From Algoriphagus marinus (GTDB taxonomy: Bacteria; Bacteroidota; Bacteroidia; Cytophagales; Cyclobacteriaceae), in NCBI RefSeq assembly GCF_001936475.1, contig NZ_MSPQ01000001.1, positions 558,001 to 622,000 on the forward strand: a DNA stretch of 64,000 nt, given 5' to 3'. Under the pieces are notes generated by a model. The model ran no database searches, was not told the DNA's origin, and worked only from the letters and a program-made list of their open reading frames with translations. How positions within the stretch are numbered: the first letter of the stretch is position 1; the number at the start of each line of letters is the position of its first letter. Below, piece by piece: positions 8,708 to 18,744 of this stretch. Made by a program: the position numbers and the translations under genes.

Positions 8708-9736
8708 TTATGTCATCAATACTGTTCGGAAATTTTGTATGTTTTTCAAGGCAGTTCCAGTACCACGAACAACTGCTCGAAGTGGATCTTCCGCAATGTG
8801 GATTGGCAATTTAGTCTTCTGATGAAGCCTTTTGTCCAATCCTTTCAGCAAAGCTCCACCGCCTGTCAAATGAATTCCATTGTCATAAATATCTGCAGAA
8901 AGTTCAGGAGGAGCAATTTCCAAAGCTTTCAAAACTGCTTCTTCAATTTTTGATACAGACTTGTCCAATGCAAAGGCGATCTCTGAGTAAGAAACCTTTA
9001 TGACTTTAGGAATACCTGTCATCAAATCACGACCTCTAATCTCATAATCCTCTGGAGGCTCATCCAATTCAGTGAGAGCAGAACCGATTGCGATTTTTAC
9101 TTTTTCAGCGGATCGCTCCCCGATCAACAAATTATGCTGACGGCGCATATAATCCAGAATATCTTTAGTGAAAGTATCTCCAGCAACTCGAATGGACTGA
9201 TCTGCGACTATACCTGATAGCGCGATCAAGGCAATTTCAGTTGTACCACCTCCTATGTCCACGATCATTGATCCCATAGGTTTCTCGATATCTATACCAA
9301 TACCAATAGCGGCTGCAATAGGTTCAAAAATCATATAGACCTCTTTTGCGCCAGCATGCTCCGCAGAGTCTCTTACAGCTCTTTTTTCCACTTCCGTGAT
9401 TCCTGAAGGGATACAAATTACCATTCGGTGAGATTGGGGGAACATTCCTTTCTTTTGACCAGGGATCATTTTGATCAATCCTCTAATCATTTGTTCAGCT
9501 GCATAGAAGTCGGCAATCACTCCATCTTTTAGAGGGCGGATTGTTTTGATATTTTCATGCGTTTTTTCATGCATGTTCATTGCCTCGCGTCCAACAGCGA
9601 GAACCCGATTATTGGTTTTATCAATTGCTATAATTGACGGTTCATCTACTACTATTTTATCCTTGTGGATAATCAGCGTATTTGCTGTACCTAAATCTAT
9701 TGCGATATCACTAGAGAAAAAATCGAAGAATCCCAT
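8708..9736 (-). CDS. mreB: Rod shape-determining protein MreB (actin homologue)
   Basis: MreB forms membrane-bound filaments that direct side-wall synthesis. The 342-residue protein shows the actin-fold nucleotide-binding motifs: DLGTANT near residue 16, the DIGGGTTEIA phosphate loop, and HLTGGGALLKGLD near the C terminus. It heads the mreBCD-pbp2-rodA operon. A possible minus-strand -7 box, TAATTTTG, lies at 9823-9816 about 80 bases upstream, although the only TTTG near -33 is spaced too closely (14 bases). Confidence 0.97.
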   Translation of the reverse strand: MGFFDFFSSDIAIDLGTANTLIIHKDKIVVDEPSIIAIDKTNNRVLAVGREAMNMHEKTHENIKTIRPLKDGVIADFYAAEQMIRGLIKMIPGQKKGMFPQSHRMVICIPSGITEVEKRAVRDSAEHAGAKEVYMIFEPIAAAIGIGIDIEKPMGSMIVDIGGGTTEIALIALSGIVADQSIRVAGDTFTKDILDYMRRQHNLLIGERSAEKVKIAIGSALTELDEPPEDYEIRGRDLMTGIPKVIKVSYSEIAFALDKSVSKIEEAVLKALEIAPPELSADIYDNGIHLTGGGALLKGLDKRLHQKTKLPIHIAEDPLRAVVRGTGTALKNIQNFRTVLMT

Positions 9737-10043
9737 GTTGGAGTGTTAGTTGACTGGTATTTTGGAGTTGAATGCTTAATATACTGTCTAGAGACGTATT
9801 ATTAACGGAGGTCGGCAAAATTATTATGTTATGCTGACAAATCTGAAAGAATCGGTTTTTTTTTTCACTATTTAATCTTTAAAAATAGAAGTTGAGATTT
9901 CCATTGTTTGATTTGGATCGTAATTGCATTTAAATGTATGATTTTTCACCTCCATTGTTTTTACTATAAAAATATTTTACCTTTGTCCCGTATTCGAAAG
10001 TTTCTGGAGGGGACCAAATGTCCCCTCTTTCATTATACCTATC
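9737..10043. other. Divergent promoter region between mreB and rimP, 307 bases
   Basis: There is no credible coding frame. The region holds a possible minus-strand box for mreB (TAATTTTG, 9823-9816) and a well-spaced plus-strand promoter for rimP (9955-9985, listed separately). A T-run of about ten bases sits at 9857-9866. A short pyrimidine/purine element (GGAGGGGACC ... GGTCCCCTC-like, around 10006-10026) lies just before rimP and could pair as a leader hairpin. Confidence 0.5.
9955..9985 (+). promoter_or_regulatory. Bacteroidota-type promoter for rimP-nusA-infB
   Basis: TTG at 9955-9957 and TACCTTTG at 9978-9985, separated by 20 bases, match the Bacteroidota primary sigma factor pattern. 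The expected start of transcription is near 9990, giving a leader of about 55 bases before the rimP ATG. Confidence 0.75.
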
Positions 10044-10517
10044 ATGACTGAGTTAAAAAGATCGATTCAAGAGATTATTGAAAAGCATCTACCCGATGAG
10101 AATCATTTCATTGTGGATGTAAATCTGTCTGAAAAATCTGGAAAAACACTTCTTGGTATTTTGATAGATTCCGATTCAGGAGTAACGATACAAACATGTG
10201 CAAAACTCAGCAGAGCAGTTTCTGAAGAATTGGAAGCTAAAGAAATGATGCCAGATGCCTATGTGCTGGAAGTGTCTTCTCCTGGGGTGGACTATCCACT
10301 TAACAGTAGAAGGCAATATCAGAAAAATATAAACCGAGAGTTAAAAATCACACTGACTAATGGTGAGGAAGTTACAGGGAAATTGCTTGAAGTAGGTGAC
10401 ACCGAGGTTAAACTTTCGGTAAAAAAGAAAGAAAAAGGCAAAAAGGCCTCGGAAGAAGAACTTCAGGTTCCTTTCGAAAAAATGAAGAAATCAATTGTAC
10501 AAGTATCTTTTAAATAA
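10044..10517 (+). CDS. rimP: Ribosome maturation factor RimP
   Basis: RimP helps assemble the 30S ribosomal subunit. The 157-residue protein has the family's two-domain form: an N-terminal alpha/beta domain with the core segment LEVSSPGVDYPL near residues 77-88, and a C-terminal Sm-like barrel (GEEVTGKLLEV). The C terminus is lysine-rich. It is first in the classical rimP-nusA-infB operon, with nusA starting 5 bases later. Confidence 0.96.
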   Translation: MTELKRSIQEIIEKHLPDENHFIVDVNLSEKSGKTLLGILIDSDSGVTIQTCAKLSRAVSEELEAKEMMPDAYVLEVSSPGVDYPLNSRRQYQKNINRELKITLTNGEEVTGKLLEVGDTEVKLSVKKKEKGKKASEEELQVPFEKMKKSIVQVSFK

Positions 10518-10522
10518 TTCAA

Positions 10523-11767
10523 ATGGATGCCAAAGTCTTAATAGAATCCTTCGCAGAATTTGCGAGATCTAAAAATGTGGATCGCCCTACGATGATCCGT
10601 ATCTTGGAAGATGTGTTCAGAGCGATGATTCGCAAGAAGTTTGAAACAGATGAAAACTTCGATGTGACTATTAATGCTGACCAAGGTGACTTGGAGATAT
10701 TCCGTATCAGAGAGATTGTCGATGACAACTCCGAGGATATTTGGGATTTTGATAAAATCAGTTTCACTGAAGCCCGAAAAATCGAACCTGATTTTGAAAT
10801 CGGAGAAGAAGTTTATGAGAAAATCGAACTAGAGGAATTTGGGAGAAGAGCTGTTCAAATGGCTCGTCAGACGCTTATTCAGCGAATCAAAGACCTAGAA
10901 AAAGATATTCTCTATAGTAAATATGAGGAACTTGTAGGAGAAATTATCACTGCCGAAGTATACCAGATTCTGGGAAGAGAGATATTATTGATGGATCAGG
11001 ACGGAAATGAATTGATCCTACCTAAAGGGGAGCAGATTCCGAAAGATCGATTCCGCAAAGGCGACAGTGTCAAAGCTATCGTACACAGAGTGGATATGAC
11101 AAATGGAAATCCCAAAATTATCCTTTCCAGGACTTCCCCGGTTTTCCTTGAAAGATTATTTGAGAATGAGGTTCCCGAAGTATATGATGGATTGATTACA
11201 ATCATCAAGATTGTAAGAGAGCCAGGAGAGCGAGCTAAAGTCGCTGTAGAATCATATGATGATCGAATTGATCCGGTAGGGGCTTGTGTTGGAATGAAAG
11301 GTTCTCGAATTCACGCAGTCGTAAGAGAATTGCAAAATGAGAATATTGATGTGATCAACTATACCGAGAACTTAGACTTGTATGTGACTCGGGCATTAAG
11401 TCCTGCAAAAGTTTCTTCTATTACGGTGAATCAAGAAACTAAGCGTATTTCAGTATTCTTGAAGCCGGATCAGGTTTCTTTAGCAATCGGAAAAGGTGGC
11501 TATAATATAAAGCTGGCAAGCCGATTAGTGGGATTTGAAATAGATGTCTTCCGTGAGTTGAATGAATACGAGGAGGAAGATGTGGATCTTTTGGAATTCG
11601 TAGATGAAATTGATGGTTGGATCATAGACGAATTGAAGAAAACAGGATTGGATACTGCTAGGAGTGTATTAACTCTTACAAAAGAAGATTTAACAAGAAG
11701 AACAGAATTGGAAGAGGAAACTGTAGAAGAGATTTTCAGAATCCTCAGACAAGAATTTGAACAATAA
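10523..11767 (+). CDS. nusA: Transcription termination/antitermination factor NusA
   Basis: NusA binds RNA polymerase and modulates pausing, termination and antitermination. The 414-residue protein contains the N-terminal RNA polymerase-binding domain (about 1-125), an S1 domain (about 130-200) and two KH domains (about 225-345), with the hallmark DPVGACVGMKGSRI and the second KH loop AIGKGGYNIKLA. A short acidic C-terminal helical region follows; the full pair of acidic repeats of enterobacterial NusA is not present. It sits between rimP and infB. Confidence 0.97.
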   Translation: MDAKVLIESFAEFARSKNVDRPTMIRILEDVFRAMIRKKFETDENFDVTINADQGDLEIFRIREIVDDNSEDIWDFDKISFTEARKIEPDFEIGEEVYEKIELEEFGRRAVQMARQTLIQRIKDLEKDILYSKYEELVGEIITAEVYQILGREILLMDQDGNELILPKGEQIPKDRFRKGDSVKAIVHRVDMTNGNPKIILSRTSPVFLERLFENEVPEVYDGLITIIKIVREPGERAKVAVESYDDRIDPVGACVGMKGSRIHAVVRELQNENIDVINYTENLDLYVTRALSPAKVSSITVNQETKRISVFLKPDQVSLAIGKGGYNIKLASRLVGFEIDVFRELNEYEEEDVDLLEFVDEIDGWIIDELKKTGLDTARSVLTLTKEDLTRRTELEEETVEEIFRILRQEFEQ

Positions 11768-11830
11768 ATCGGGCTAAGGCTTCGATAATTACCTATATTT
11801 TACTTAAGATTTCGAAAGAGGTTTTTGCTT

Positions 11831-14707
11831 ATGTCAGAAGAAAAAATGATGCGATTAGGCCAAGTAGCCAGAAAGCTCAACGTGGGTACCGCAACCATCG
11901 TGGAGACTTTGGCCAAAAAAGGCTATGAGGCGGAGAATAATCCGAATTTCAAAATAAATATGGAGCAGGTAGAACTGCTTAATAAGGAATTCAAATCTTC
12001 TGCACTGGATAAGGAAGAGGCATCTCACCTCTCGATAGGCAAGCGGCATGAGCCGATTTCGATAGAGTCTGAGACTCCAAAAGAGGAGCCTAAACCAGAG
12101 CCCAAGCCAGAGCCGAAGCCTGTTGTACCTGCGGTTACTCCAAAACCAGAGCCTGCTCCAGCACCAGCACCTGCTCCAAAGCCGACCCCAGTTCCCGCGC
12201 CTACCCCGGCTCCTGCAGCCAAAGAAGAGCCTAAGGTGTCTCCTGAAGCAGAAAAAGTATCCCCTGAAGCACCAAAATTGGAAGGGATTAAAGTTTTGGG
12301 TAAAATCGATTTGAGCAAAAATGTCGCTCAGCCTCAAAAGAAAAAGTACGGGAATCAGTCCCAAGGCCATAGAAAGCAAGAAAGACCCGAACAGCCTAGA
12401 AAACAGGAAACCAAATCACCAACTGCTGCTCCTAAGCCAGTAGAGGCACAAAAGCAACAAAAACCACAAGAGCAAAAAGCTAAACCAGCACCGCAGATTC
12501 AAAAAGAAGCACCGGTCCCTACAGTGCCTGCTCAGGAGCAAGTTATTTCGGCTAAAGCAGATTCATTAAAAGGGCTTACGGTACTTGGGAAAATTGAGTT
12601 ACCTGCTGACAGACCAAAGAAAAAAGGAGGTCCTGTAGCATCTTCTGATGAGCGGGGTAGAGATAAAAAACGCCCTAGAAAAAGAATTGATAAACCCGGA
12701 GCTCCAGGGGGAAATCGTCCTGGAGGCCAAGGTCAAGGAAATCGTCCTCAAGGTGGAAGTCCAAGACCTGCTGGAAACCAACAGCGAGGCGGACAGCCTG
12801 TCAGGGTACAGAAAGCTGAGCCTACTCAGAAAGAAATTCAAGATCAAATCAAACAGACTCTTGCAAGACTTCAAGGCAAATCCGGAGGAAAGGGTAAGAG
12901 TAGAAGAGATAAAAAGACAGAAAGGGTAAGAGACCCTGAGATGGAGTCTGAAGAGGCAAAAATCTTAAAGGTGACCGAATTCATCTCGGCAAACGATCTT
13001 GCTGCATTGATGGATGTCTCAGTCAACCAGATTATCTCTGCATGTATGTCTCTCGGTATGTTCGTTTCGATCAACCAACGATTGGATGCAGAAGCAATTA
13101 CAATCATTGCTGATGAATTTGGATATGATGTCGAATTTACCAAATCAATTGAGGACGAGTTGGAAGCGGAAGCCGAAGATTTACCGGAAGATTTGGTTGA
13201 GCGAGCTCCAATTGTGACCATCATGGGCCACGTAGATCACGGTAAGACATCCTTACTTGATTACATTAGAATGTCCAAAGTGACGGCAGATGAGGCTGGT
13301 GGAATTACACAGCACATCGGCGCCTATGATGTGACTACTAAGACAGGGCATAAAATTGCGTTTCTGGATACGCCAGGTCACGAGGCTTTTACAGCGATGA
13401 GAGCTCGTGGTGCTAAAATCACAGACGTTGCCATTATCGTGATAGCAGCTGACGACAGCATCATGCCTCAGACCAAAGAAGCTATTAATCATGCTCAGGT
13501 TGCAGGCGTTCCTATGATTTTTGCGATCAACAAAATAGATAGGCCAAATGCAAATCCTGCGAAGATCAAAGAAGAGTTAGCAAATATGAACCTCTTAATT
13601 GAGGAATGGGGAGGAAAATATCAGTCTCAAGATATCTCAGCCAAAACCGGTGAAGGTGTTGATGAGCTTTTAGAAAAAGTTTTGCTTGAATCTGAAGTTT
13701 TAGAACTTACAGCTAATCCTGATAAAAATGCAGCTGGAACCGTAATTGAAGCCTCCTTGGATAAAGGAAGAGGTTATGTTTCGACCATTATGGTTCAAGC
13801 AGGTACTTTGAAAATTGGAGATATAATTCTTGCTGGCAAGCATTACGGTAGAGTAAAGGCAATGTTTGACCATAAGGGCAAGAAACTCAAAGAAGCTGGT
13901 CCATCTACTCCAGTTCAGGTATTAGGTCTTAGTGGCGCCCCTCAAGCGGGAGATACGATCAAAGTTTATGATACTGAACGCGAGGCTAGAGATATCGCTA
14001 ACTCGCGAGAGCAAATCCAAAGAGAGCAGAGTATACGGACCAAGAAACACATCACGTTGGATGAAATCGGACGTAGATTGGCCATTGGATCATTTAAGGA
14101 ATTGAATATCATCATCAAGGGTGACGTGGATGGATCTGTGGAAGCACTTTCCGATTCATTATTAAAACTATCTAAGGATGAGGTTAAAGTAAGTATCATT
14201 CATAAAGGAGTGGGTCAAATTTCAGAATCTGATGTCCTTTTGGCTTCAGCTTCCGATGCGATTATCATTGGTTTCCAAGTGAGACCTTCTTCGAATGCGA
14301 AGAAACTTGCTGAGCAGGAAGAGATTGAAATTCGTCATTACTCTATTATCTACGATGCGATTAACCAAATCAAGGATGCTATCGAGGGAATGCTTGAGCC
14401 AGAATTTGAAGAAGTTATCACTGGTAATATCCAAGTTAGAGAGGTCTTCAAAATCACCAAAGTGGGTACTGTTGCAGGTTCATATGTTACAGATGGTTTT
14501 ATCACCAGAAAGAACAAGATTCGTGTGATCCGAGACGGTATTGTAATACATGAGGGTGAGATTGACCAATTGAAGCGATTCAAAGACGATGTGGCTGAAG
14601 TGAAAGCTGGATATGAGTGTGGTATCTCAATCAAAAACTTCAATAATATAGAAGTGGACGATACGATCGAAGGTTACGAAATGAAAGAAATTAAGCGTAA
14701 AAAGTAA
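11831..14707 (+). CDS. infB: Translation initiation factor IF-2
   Basis: IF-2 is the GTPase that brings initiator tRNA to the 30S subunit and promotes subunit joining. The frame is open from a TTG at 11825, but the ATG at 11831 follows a purine-rich GAAAGAGG and gives the normal N terminus, so I use it (958 residues). An IF2_N domain covers about residues 5-35. A long P/A/E/K-rich, repetitive region and then a basic G/R/K-rich region run to about residue 380. The GTPase follows, with G1 GHVDHGKT near residue 466, DTPGH and NKID, then domains II-IV. It ends the rimP-nusA-infB operon at a strong terminator. Confidence 0.97.
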   Translation: MSEEKMMRLGQVARKLNVGTATIVETLAKKGYEAENNPNFKINMEQVELLNKEFKSSALDKEEASHLSIGKRHEPISIESETPKEEPKPEPKPEPKPVVPAVTPKPEPAPAPAPAPKPTPVPAPTPAPAAKEEPKVSPEAEKVSPEAPKLEGIKVLGKIDLSKNVAQPQKKKYGNQSQGHRKQERPEQPRKQETKSPTAAPKPVEAQKQQKPQEQKAKPAPQIQKEAPVPTVPAQEQVISAKADSLKGLTVLGKIELPADRPKKKGGPVASSDERGRDKKRPRKRIDKPGAPGGNRPGGQGQGNRPQGGSPRPAGNQQRGGQPVRVQKAEPTQKEIQDQIKQTLARLQGKSGGKGKSRRDKKTERVRDPEMESEEAKILKVTEFISANDLAALMDVSVNQIISACMSLGMFVSINQRLDAEAITIIADEFGYDVEFTKSIEDELEAEAEDLPEDLVERAPIVTIMGHVDHGKTSLLDYIRMSKVTADEAGGITQHIGAYDVTTKTGHKIAFLDTPGHEAFTAMRARGAKITDVAIIVIAADDSIMPQTKEAINHAQVAGVPMIFAINKIDRPNANPAKIKEELANMNLLIEEWGGKYQSQDISAKTGEGVDELLEKVLLESEVLELTANPDKNAAGTVIEASLDKGRGYVSTIMVQAGTLKIGDIILAGKHYGRVKAMFDHKGKKLKEAGPSTPVQVLGLSGAPQAGDTIKVYDTEREARDIANSREQIQREQSIRTKKHITLDEIGRRLAIGSFKELNIIIKGDVDGSVEALSDSLLKLSKDEVKVSIIHKGVGQISESDVLLASASDAIIIGFQVRPSSNAKKLAEQEEIEIRHYSIIYDAINQIKDAIEGMLEPEFEEVITGNIQVREVFKITKVGTVAGSYVTDGFITRKNKIRVIRDGIVIHEGEIDQLKRFKDDVAEVKAGYECGISIKNFNNIEVDDTIEGYEMKEIKRKK

Positions 14708-14728
14708 TAAAGCTTAAAATATACTATG

Positions 14729-14759
14729 AAAAAAGGAACTGAATTTCAGTTCCTTTTTT
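14729..14759 (+). terminator. Intrinsic terminator after infB
   Basis: A perfect 14-base inverted repeat (14729-14742 and 14746-14759) with a 3-base loop; the stem core is GGAACTGA/TCAGTTCC and it ends in a T-run. The flanking A-run means it could also work on the other strand. Confidence 0.88.
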
Positions 14760-14770
14760 ACATTTAGGGT

Positions 14771-14953
14771 ATGTGGATTACAATGATAGTTTTTTTTAAA
14801 CTAGTTCTAGGATTTTGTTTGTTGAGCCTGATTGCAGGATTGATTAAGCCTGTATACGTATTATGGTTTCTAGATCGAATGAATAGATTAGACGTCCTAA
14901 CCTATTACGGTATCCCAAGTGTTTTGATCGGAGGCCTTCTTTTTCTGCTGTAA
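14771..14953 (+). CDS. Small two-segment membrane protein
   Basis: A 60-residue hydrophobic protein with two probable membrane helices (about residues 5-23 and 46-60) separated by a short conserved-looking loop with the pattern VYVLWFLDRMNRLDVLTYYG. I recall similar very small Bacteroidota proteins carrying this WFLDR-NR-YYG loop, but no function is known to me. It begins 11 bases after the infB terminator, so it needs its own promoter or read-through. The loop pattern argues that it is a real gene rather than a chance frame. Confidence 0.6.
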   Translation: MWITMIVFFKLVLGFCLLSLIAGLIKPVYVLWFLDRMNRLDVLTYYGIPSVLIGGLLFLL

Positions 14954-15057
14954 TCCAAAAAAAACAGAATAAAAATCTGCTTTTATTTCTTGAGACAACC
15001 TGGTACTGGCTAATTGAAAAGAATATTAGATTATTATTTGGCATAATTGAGAAAATT

Positions 15058-15633
15058 ATGTTTGATTTGAGTCTCAATTCTAATCCTGTGAAAAAAGCAG
15101 TTGCTATCGCTTTATTTGTCTGCTTTGCCATTTATCATTTTGGATATTATGCTTTTTATTTAACGTATCAACGTCATATAGAGGGGCAATGGGTTAAACA
15201 GATTTACGACGAACAACTTCAAGACTATTCAGAAATATTGATAGAAGTGCCACTATCAATACCCTACATGGCTAATCAGGATGATTTTCGACCTACAAAT
15301 ACCCCATTTGAAAAAGATGGAAAGTATTTTCGTGTGGTGAAGCAGCGCTACCAAAATGATACATTACAGCTTATTGCTGTGCCCGATACCGCGAGAAAAG
15401 TTTTGGATAGTACAGTTAAAAAGTGGATTTCATTTCTTACGGATGATGAAATCCCTCAAGATCAAAAAAGCAAGACGTCCATTAATTTACTAGTTAAAGA
15501 TTATATTCAAACAGAAAAATATAACTTAGAGTTTATTAAAGTCATTAAAGAAATTAACTCGCCTGAGTTTGTTTCTTCTATTTATAGCAATCCGTTTTTT
15601 AGACTTACAAGCCCCCCTCCTCAAATCGGATAA
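15058..15633 (+). CDS. Membrane-anchored protein of unknown function
   Basis: I do not recognise the family with certainty. The 191-residue protein has one hydrophobic segment (about residues 13-35), then a polar exported domain with the stretch YFRVVKQRYQNDTLQL and a run that resembles small Bacteroidota envelope proteins (an anchor followed by a short beta-rich domain). It is followed after 144 bases by an outer-membrane barrel gene on the same strand, which suggests a shared envelope role. The first ATG follows directly on an A/T-rich leader. No metal-binding cysteine or histidine cluster is visible. Confidence 0.7.
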   Translation: MFDLSLNSNPVKKAVAIALFVCFAIYHFGYYAFYLTYQRHIEGQWVKQIYDEQLQDYSEILIEVPLSIPYMANQDDFRPTNTPFEKDGKYFRVVKQRYQNDTLQLIAVPDTARKVLDSTVKKWISFLTDDEIPQDQKSKTSINLLVKDYIQTEKYNLEFIKVIKEINSPEFVSSIYSNPFFRLTSPPPQIG

Positions 15634-15662
15634 TTTCTTATTTACTTTTCAGCTTTTTGATT

Positions 15663-15762
15663 CTCTCGAATTTCTTTCGAGAGCACTTGGTGTTATGCGC
15701 CACTTCGAGTTGAAAGCATTCACTGAGAAAAAGTTTTTTATTAAGAATTTAATTATTAAGAA
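15663..15762 (+). promoter_or_regulatory. Palindrome and direct repeats upstream of the barrel gene
   Basis: An 8-base inverted repeat, CTCTCGAA/TTCGAGAG (15663-15670, 15676-15683), is not followed by a T-run, so it is not a normal terminator. Further on, TTATTAAGAA occurs twice (15738-15747 and 15753-15762), 15 bases apart, just before the ATG at 15778. These could be regulatory sites; no factor can be named. Confidence 0.35.
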
Positions 15763-15777
15763 ATTATCTATTCTATC

Positions 15778-16887
15778 ATGAAAAAATACAAGTATATATT
15801 TTGGACGTTGGCCTTAATTACTTTCGTGGATTTTAATTCAAACGCTCAAGGCTGCGTGGCTATCAGACAATTTTCTGGACTCGGCAATGCTGTCGGGCAA
15901 GGCAATATTTTGAATAAAGGTGAGTGGAACATCAGTGCCAATTACCGTTATTTCAAGTCTTTCAGACATTTCCGTGGTACCGAGCAAGAGCATGACCGCT
16001 TGACTGATCACACCGAAGTGATCAATAAGCAGCATGGCTTAGATATCAACATCAGCTATGCCTTTTCGGAAAGATTGTATGGAATCTTTTCACTTCCTAC
16101 ACAATACAATGAACGAAGTTCGCTTTATGAACACGGGAGAACTGAGCGACATACCACTTATTCTAAAGGACTTGGGGATATCCGAATTGGAGCTGGTTAT
16201 TGGCTGCTTTCCGGGGAAAAAGCAAAAAAAGGGAATACAGCTATCGGACTGGGAATAAAATTCCCAACCGGAGATTATTCAGCGACTAGTACCTTTTACA
16301 ATCAAGGTGAAAACGGAATCCAAGAGATTAAAACGGTGGATCAATCCATACAGTTAGGAGATGGGGGCACTGGTTTAATTATTGATTTTCAAGGGCTCTG
16401 GAATATTGGTAGTACCAACTTCTGGTATTATGACGGATTCTATATGTTTAATCCAAAAGAGAAGAACGGCACACCGACCAATAGAAGACGTGAAAATGAA
16501 GCCATCATGAGTGTTCCAGACCAGTTTGCACTTAGGACAGGTGTTTTCAGGTCCCTTGAGAAAATTCACGGTATGGGGATTTCGCTTGGAGGTAGAGTCG
16601 AAGGTATTCCAGTTCGGGATGCGATAGGAGGTAGTGATGGGTTTCGAAGGCCAGGGTATATTATTTCAATAGAGCCAGGAATTAGCTACATGAAAGGGAA
16701 TGTAACAGGCACCTTGAATGTACCGGTAGCCTTATTTAGAAATAGAACTCAAAGTATCCCGGATATCGAAAATTCCACACCTACTGAAATTGTCCACGGT
16801 GATGCTGCTTTTGCAGATTATCTGATCAATTTCACACTTGCAATTAGAATTCCTAAGAAAGCAACTGAATTATTCAACGCTTTATAG
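15778..16887 (+). CDS. Outer-membrane beta-barrel protein of unknown function
   Basis: The 369-residue protein has a signal peptide (about residues 1-23, ending SNAQ) and then alternating amphipathic strands typical of a transporter-like or porin-like barrel (for example GEWNISANYRYF, LGDIRIGAGYWLL, TAIGLGIKFPTGDY). Two cysteine-poor loops are rich in charged residues. It resembles Bacteroidota proteins annotated as transporters of unknown substrate. No TonB box or plug domain is present, so it is not a TonB-dependent receptor. It follows the membrane-anchored protein at 15058 and probably acts with it. Confidence 0.75.
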   Translation: MKKYKYIFWTLALITFVDFNSNAQGCVAIRQFSGLGNAVGQGNILNKGEWNISANYRYFKSFRHFRGTEQEHDRLTDHTEVINKQHGLDINISYAFSERLYGIFSLPTQYNERSSLYEHGRTERHTTYSKGLGDIRIGAGYWLLSGEKAKKGNTAIGLGIKFPTGDYSATSTFYNQGENGIQEIKTVDQSIQLGDGGTGLIIDFQGLWNIGSTNFWYYDGFYMFNPKEKNGTPTNRRRENEAIMSVPDQFALRTGVFRSLEKIHGMGISLGGRVEGIPVRDAIGGSDGFRRPGYIISIEPGISYMKGNVTGTLNVPVALFRNRTQSIPDIENSTPTEIVHGDAAFADYLINFTLAIRIPKKATELFNAL

Positions 16888-16899
16888 AATGGTAAAAAG

Positions 16900-18534
16900 T
16901 CAAAGGGCCTTTAAGGGTTCTTTGACTTCCTTTTTAAGACTTTTTGTAGCTAATACCATTAATGAAATCGCAAGTATAAATAGAAGGGAGGCGATTAATG
17001 ATAGGACATACACTTCATCCTGAAAGTTTTTCCAGGCAAACAATCCAAGCGAGGCCAGGGTCACTGTGAACATGAAAAACATGGGAATCGTCACGAAGAG
17101 CGCATTAACCTTTTTCTTGATCAACCATACTGCTATAGTAAGCAATGCTAGTGCTGCCAGCAATTGGTTTGCCGAACCAAAGATTGGCCAAAGGGTGGTG
17201 AATTCTCCAGAAAGCAGAAGAAGAATCGAAAAAATAACCACGACTCCTGTGGAAACAAATCTGTTTTTGGCAACAAACTGAGCCACAGGCTGGGGTACAT
17301 CTTCAAAATATTCCTGAAGGGTAAATCTGGCAAGACGGGTACAAGTGTCAAGCGTCGTCAAAGCGAAAGCCGAAACCGTCAAAGCGACAAAGCCTACGGC
17401 AAAATTTTCTGAAACTCCCAAAGTGGAAATCATCCCTCCTAAGCCGGTTGAAAACAATGATACCGGTCCCTCACCTGCAAGGCGGGCAGTGTATTCGCCT
17501 TTAGTCAAAACTATGACAGCACCCACTGAAATTATTGCTAGAAATGATTCAATCAGCATTCCCCCAAACCCAACAACTTTCGCATCACTTTCTTTATCCA
17601 GTTGCTTGGAAGTGGTACCTGAGGCAACTAATGAATGAAAGCCACTAATTGCACCACAGGCAATGGTCACAAATAACACAGGAAAAATATACCCTAGGTT
17701 CTCATTGGAAATGGTAATTTCATTGGACATTTGAATATCAGGGTTTGATACAAATACCCCTAAAACTGCGGCGATGATCATCCCATAAAGTAAAAAGCTG
17801 TTCAAATAGTCCCTTGGCTGAAGTAACATACTGACTGGAGTTACCGATGCCAGAAATGCATACCCCAATAGGGCAAGAATCCAGATTTTGTAATCGAGAA
17901 CAAATGGAAGCTGCATTCCTAGATAGACGAAATAGTACATTAGGATCACTCCAACAACAGTCAATATGATGAATGCTACTTTTCTATTTCCCACTAATCT
18001 ATTTACAACTCCGAAAGCAATTGCCAACAGGATGAAAAGAATGGAAGCAGATGCCACACCTGGGTTGCTTACAAATGTTTTAGCAATGATGTCTGAAAAA
18101 ACCCCAATAACTAGAATTAAGGTAGAAAAACTGAAAATGATAAAAAGCTGCTTTCCCTTTATTCCGATTTGGTTTCGAATGATGACTCCGATGGATTTAC
18201 CATCTGATTTCAATGAGGAAGCCATACTTCCAAGATCGTGAACTGCACCAAAAAAAATACCTCCAACCAAAATCCAAATTACTGCTGGAATCCAACCAAA
18301 TGTCACCGCGATAATTGGCCCTACAATTGGTCCAGCTCCCGCGATGGACGCAAAGTGATGGCCGAGAACGACTATCGGTTTACTTGGTTCATAATCAATT
18401 CCATCACGATGAGTATGGGATGGGGCAGGATGATCGTCATTTAATCCAAACTTTTTATAGACATACCTTCCATAAAAGCGATATGCTAGGAGTAGAATTA
18501 CTGCTGAAATAATAAGAAGAAATGACAAACTCAT
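16900..18534 (-). CDS. cstA: CstA family carbon-starvation/peptide or pyruvate transporter
   Basis: CstA-type proteins import peptides or pyruvate when carbon is scarce. The 544-residue form seen here is the shorter Bacteroidota type, with more than a dozen hydrophobic segments and the family signatures HHFASIAGAGPIVGPI, GAISGFHSLVASGTTSKQ and LDTCTRLARF. The frame extends to an ATG at 18576, but the ATG at 18534 (MSLSFLLII) places the first membrane segment at the usual position, so I prefer it. The cytoplasmic C-terminal tail is short. The gene is convergent with the barrel gene, 12 bases away, without an obvious terminator. Confidence 0.93.
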   Translation of the reverse strand: MSLSFLLIISAVILLLAYRFYGRYVYKKFGLNDDHPAPSHTHRDGIDYEPSKPIVVLGHHFASIAGAGPIVGPIIAVTFGWIPAVIWILVGGIFFGAVHDLGSMASSLKSDGKSIGVIIRNQIGIKGKQLFIIFSFSTLILVIGVFSDIIAKTFVSNPGVASASILFILLAIAFGVVNRLVGNRKVAFIILTVVGVILMYYFVYLGMQLPFVLDYKIWILALLGYAFLASVTPVSMLLQPRDYLNSFLLYGMIIAAVLGVFVSNPDIQMSNEITISNENLGYIFPVLFVTIACGAISGFHSLVASGTTSKQLDKESDAKVVGFGGMLIESFLAIISVGAVIVLTKGEYTARLAGEGPVSLFSTGLGGMISTLGVSENFAVGFVALTVSAFALTTLDTCTRLARFTLQEYFEDVPQPVAQFVAKNRFVSTGVVVIFSILLLLSGEFTTLWPIFGSANQLLAALALLTIAVWLIKKKVNALFVTIPMFFMFTVTLASLGLFAWKNFQDEVYVLSLIASLLFILAISLMVLATKSLKKEVKEPLKAL

Positions 18535-18702
18535 GGGCTTTCTTGGAGAGTTGTGATTGATTCTTTTTAGAATCAAGATTTATTTCAAGATAAGGAAATC
18601 TATTTGTTGAAATCTCAAATAAAAGGATTGCCGTCCTCTCAATCTTTGATCACAGCTCTAAATTCAGATTTTTATCGAATCAAACAAAGTATTATCCTTT
18701 GC

Positions 18703-18736
18703 TTGAGTTCTTTCCCTTTTAACTATGGTACATTTG
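18703..18736 (+). promoter_or_regulatory. Bacteroidota-type promoter for the N-terminal glutamine amidohydrolase gene
   Basis: TTG at 18703-18705 and an exact TACATTTG at 18729-18736 are 23 bases apart. The box ends 8 bases before the ATG at 18745, so transcription should start only a few bases before, or at, that ATG. This implies a leaderless message and argues against the upstream start at 18604. Confidence 0.6.
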
Positions 18737-18744
18737 CGGGACTG

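Noticed and set aside
12075..12220. Repeated PEPKP and PAPAP codons that look like a tandem repeat or CRISPR-like array
   Set aside because: It is in-frame low-complexity coding sequence of IF-2, with no regular spacers.
11855..12379. Antisense frames over the infB N-terminal region, rich in R, L, F and W or in G and A
   Set aside because: Composition is the complement of the PEPK-rich IF-2 linker; no independent coding signal.
15569..15781. 70-residue plus-strand frame overlapping the end of the 191-residue gene
   Set aside because: Out-of-frame overlap with no family features.
18604..18744. 47-residue N-terminal extension of the glutamine amidohydrolase
   Set aside because: Unlike the family, and it contains the gene's promoter box.
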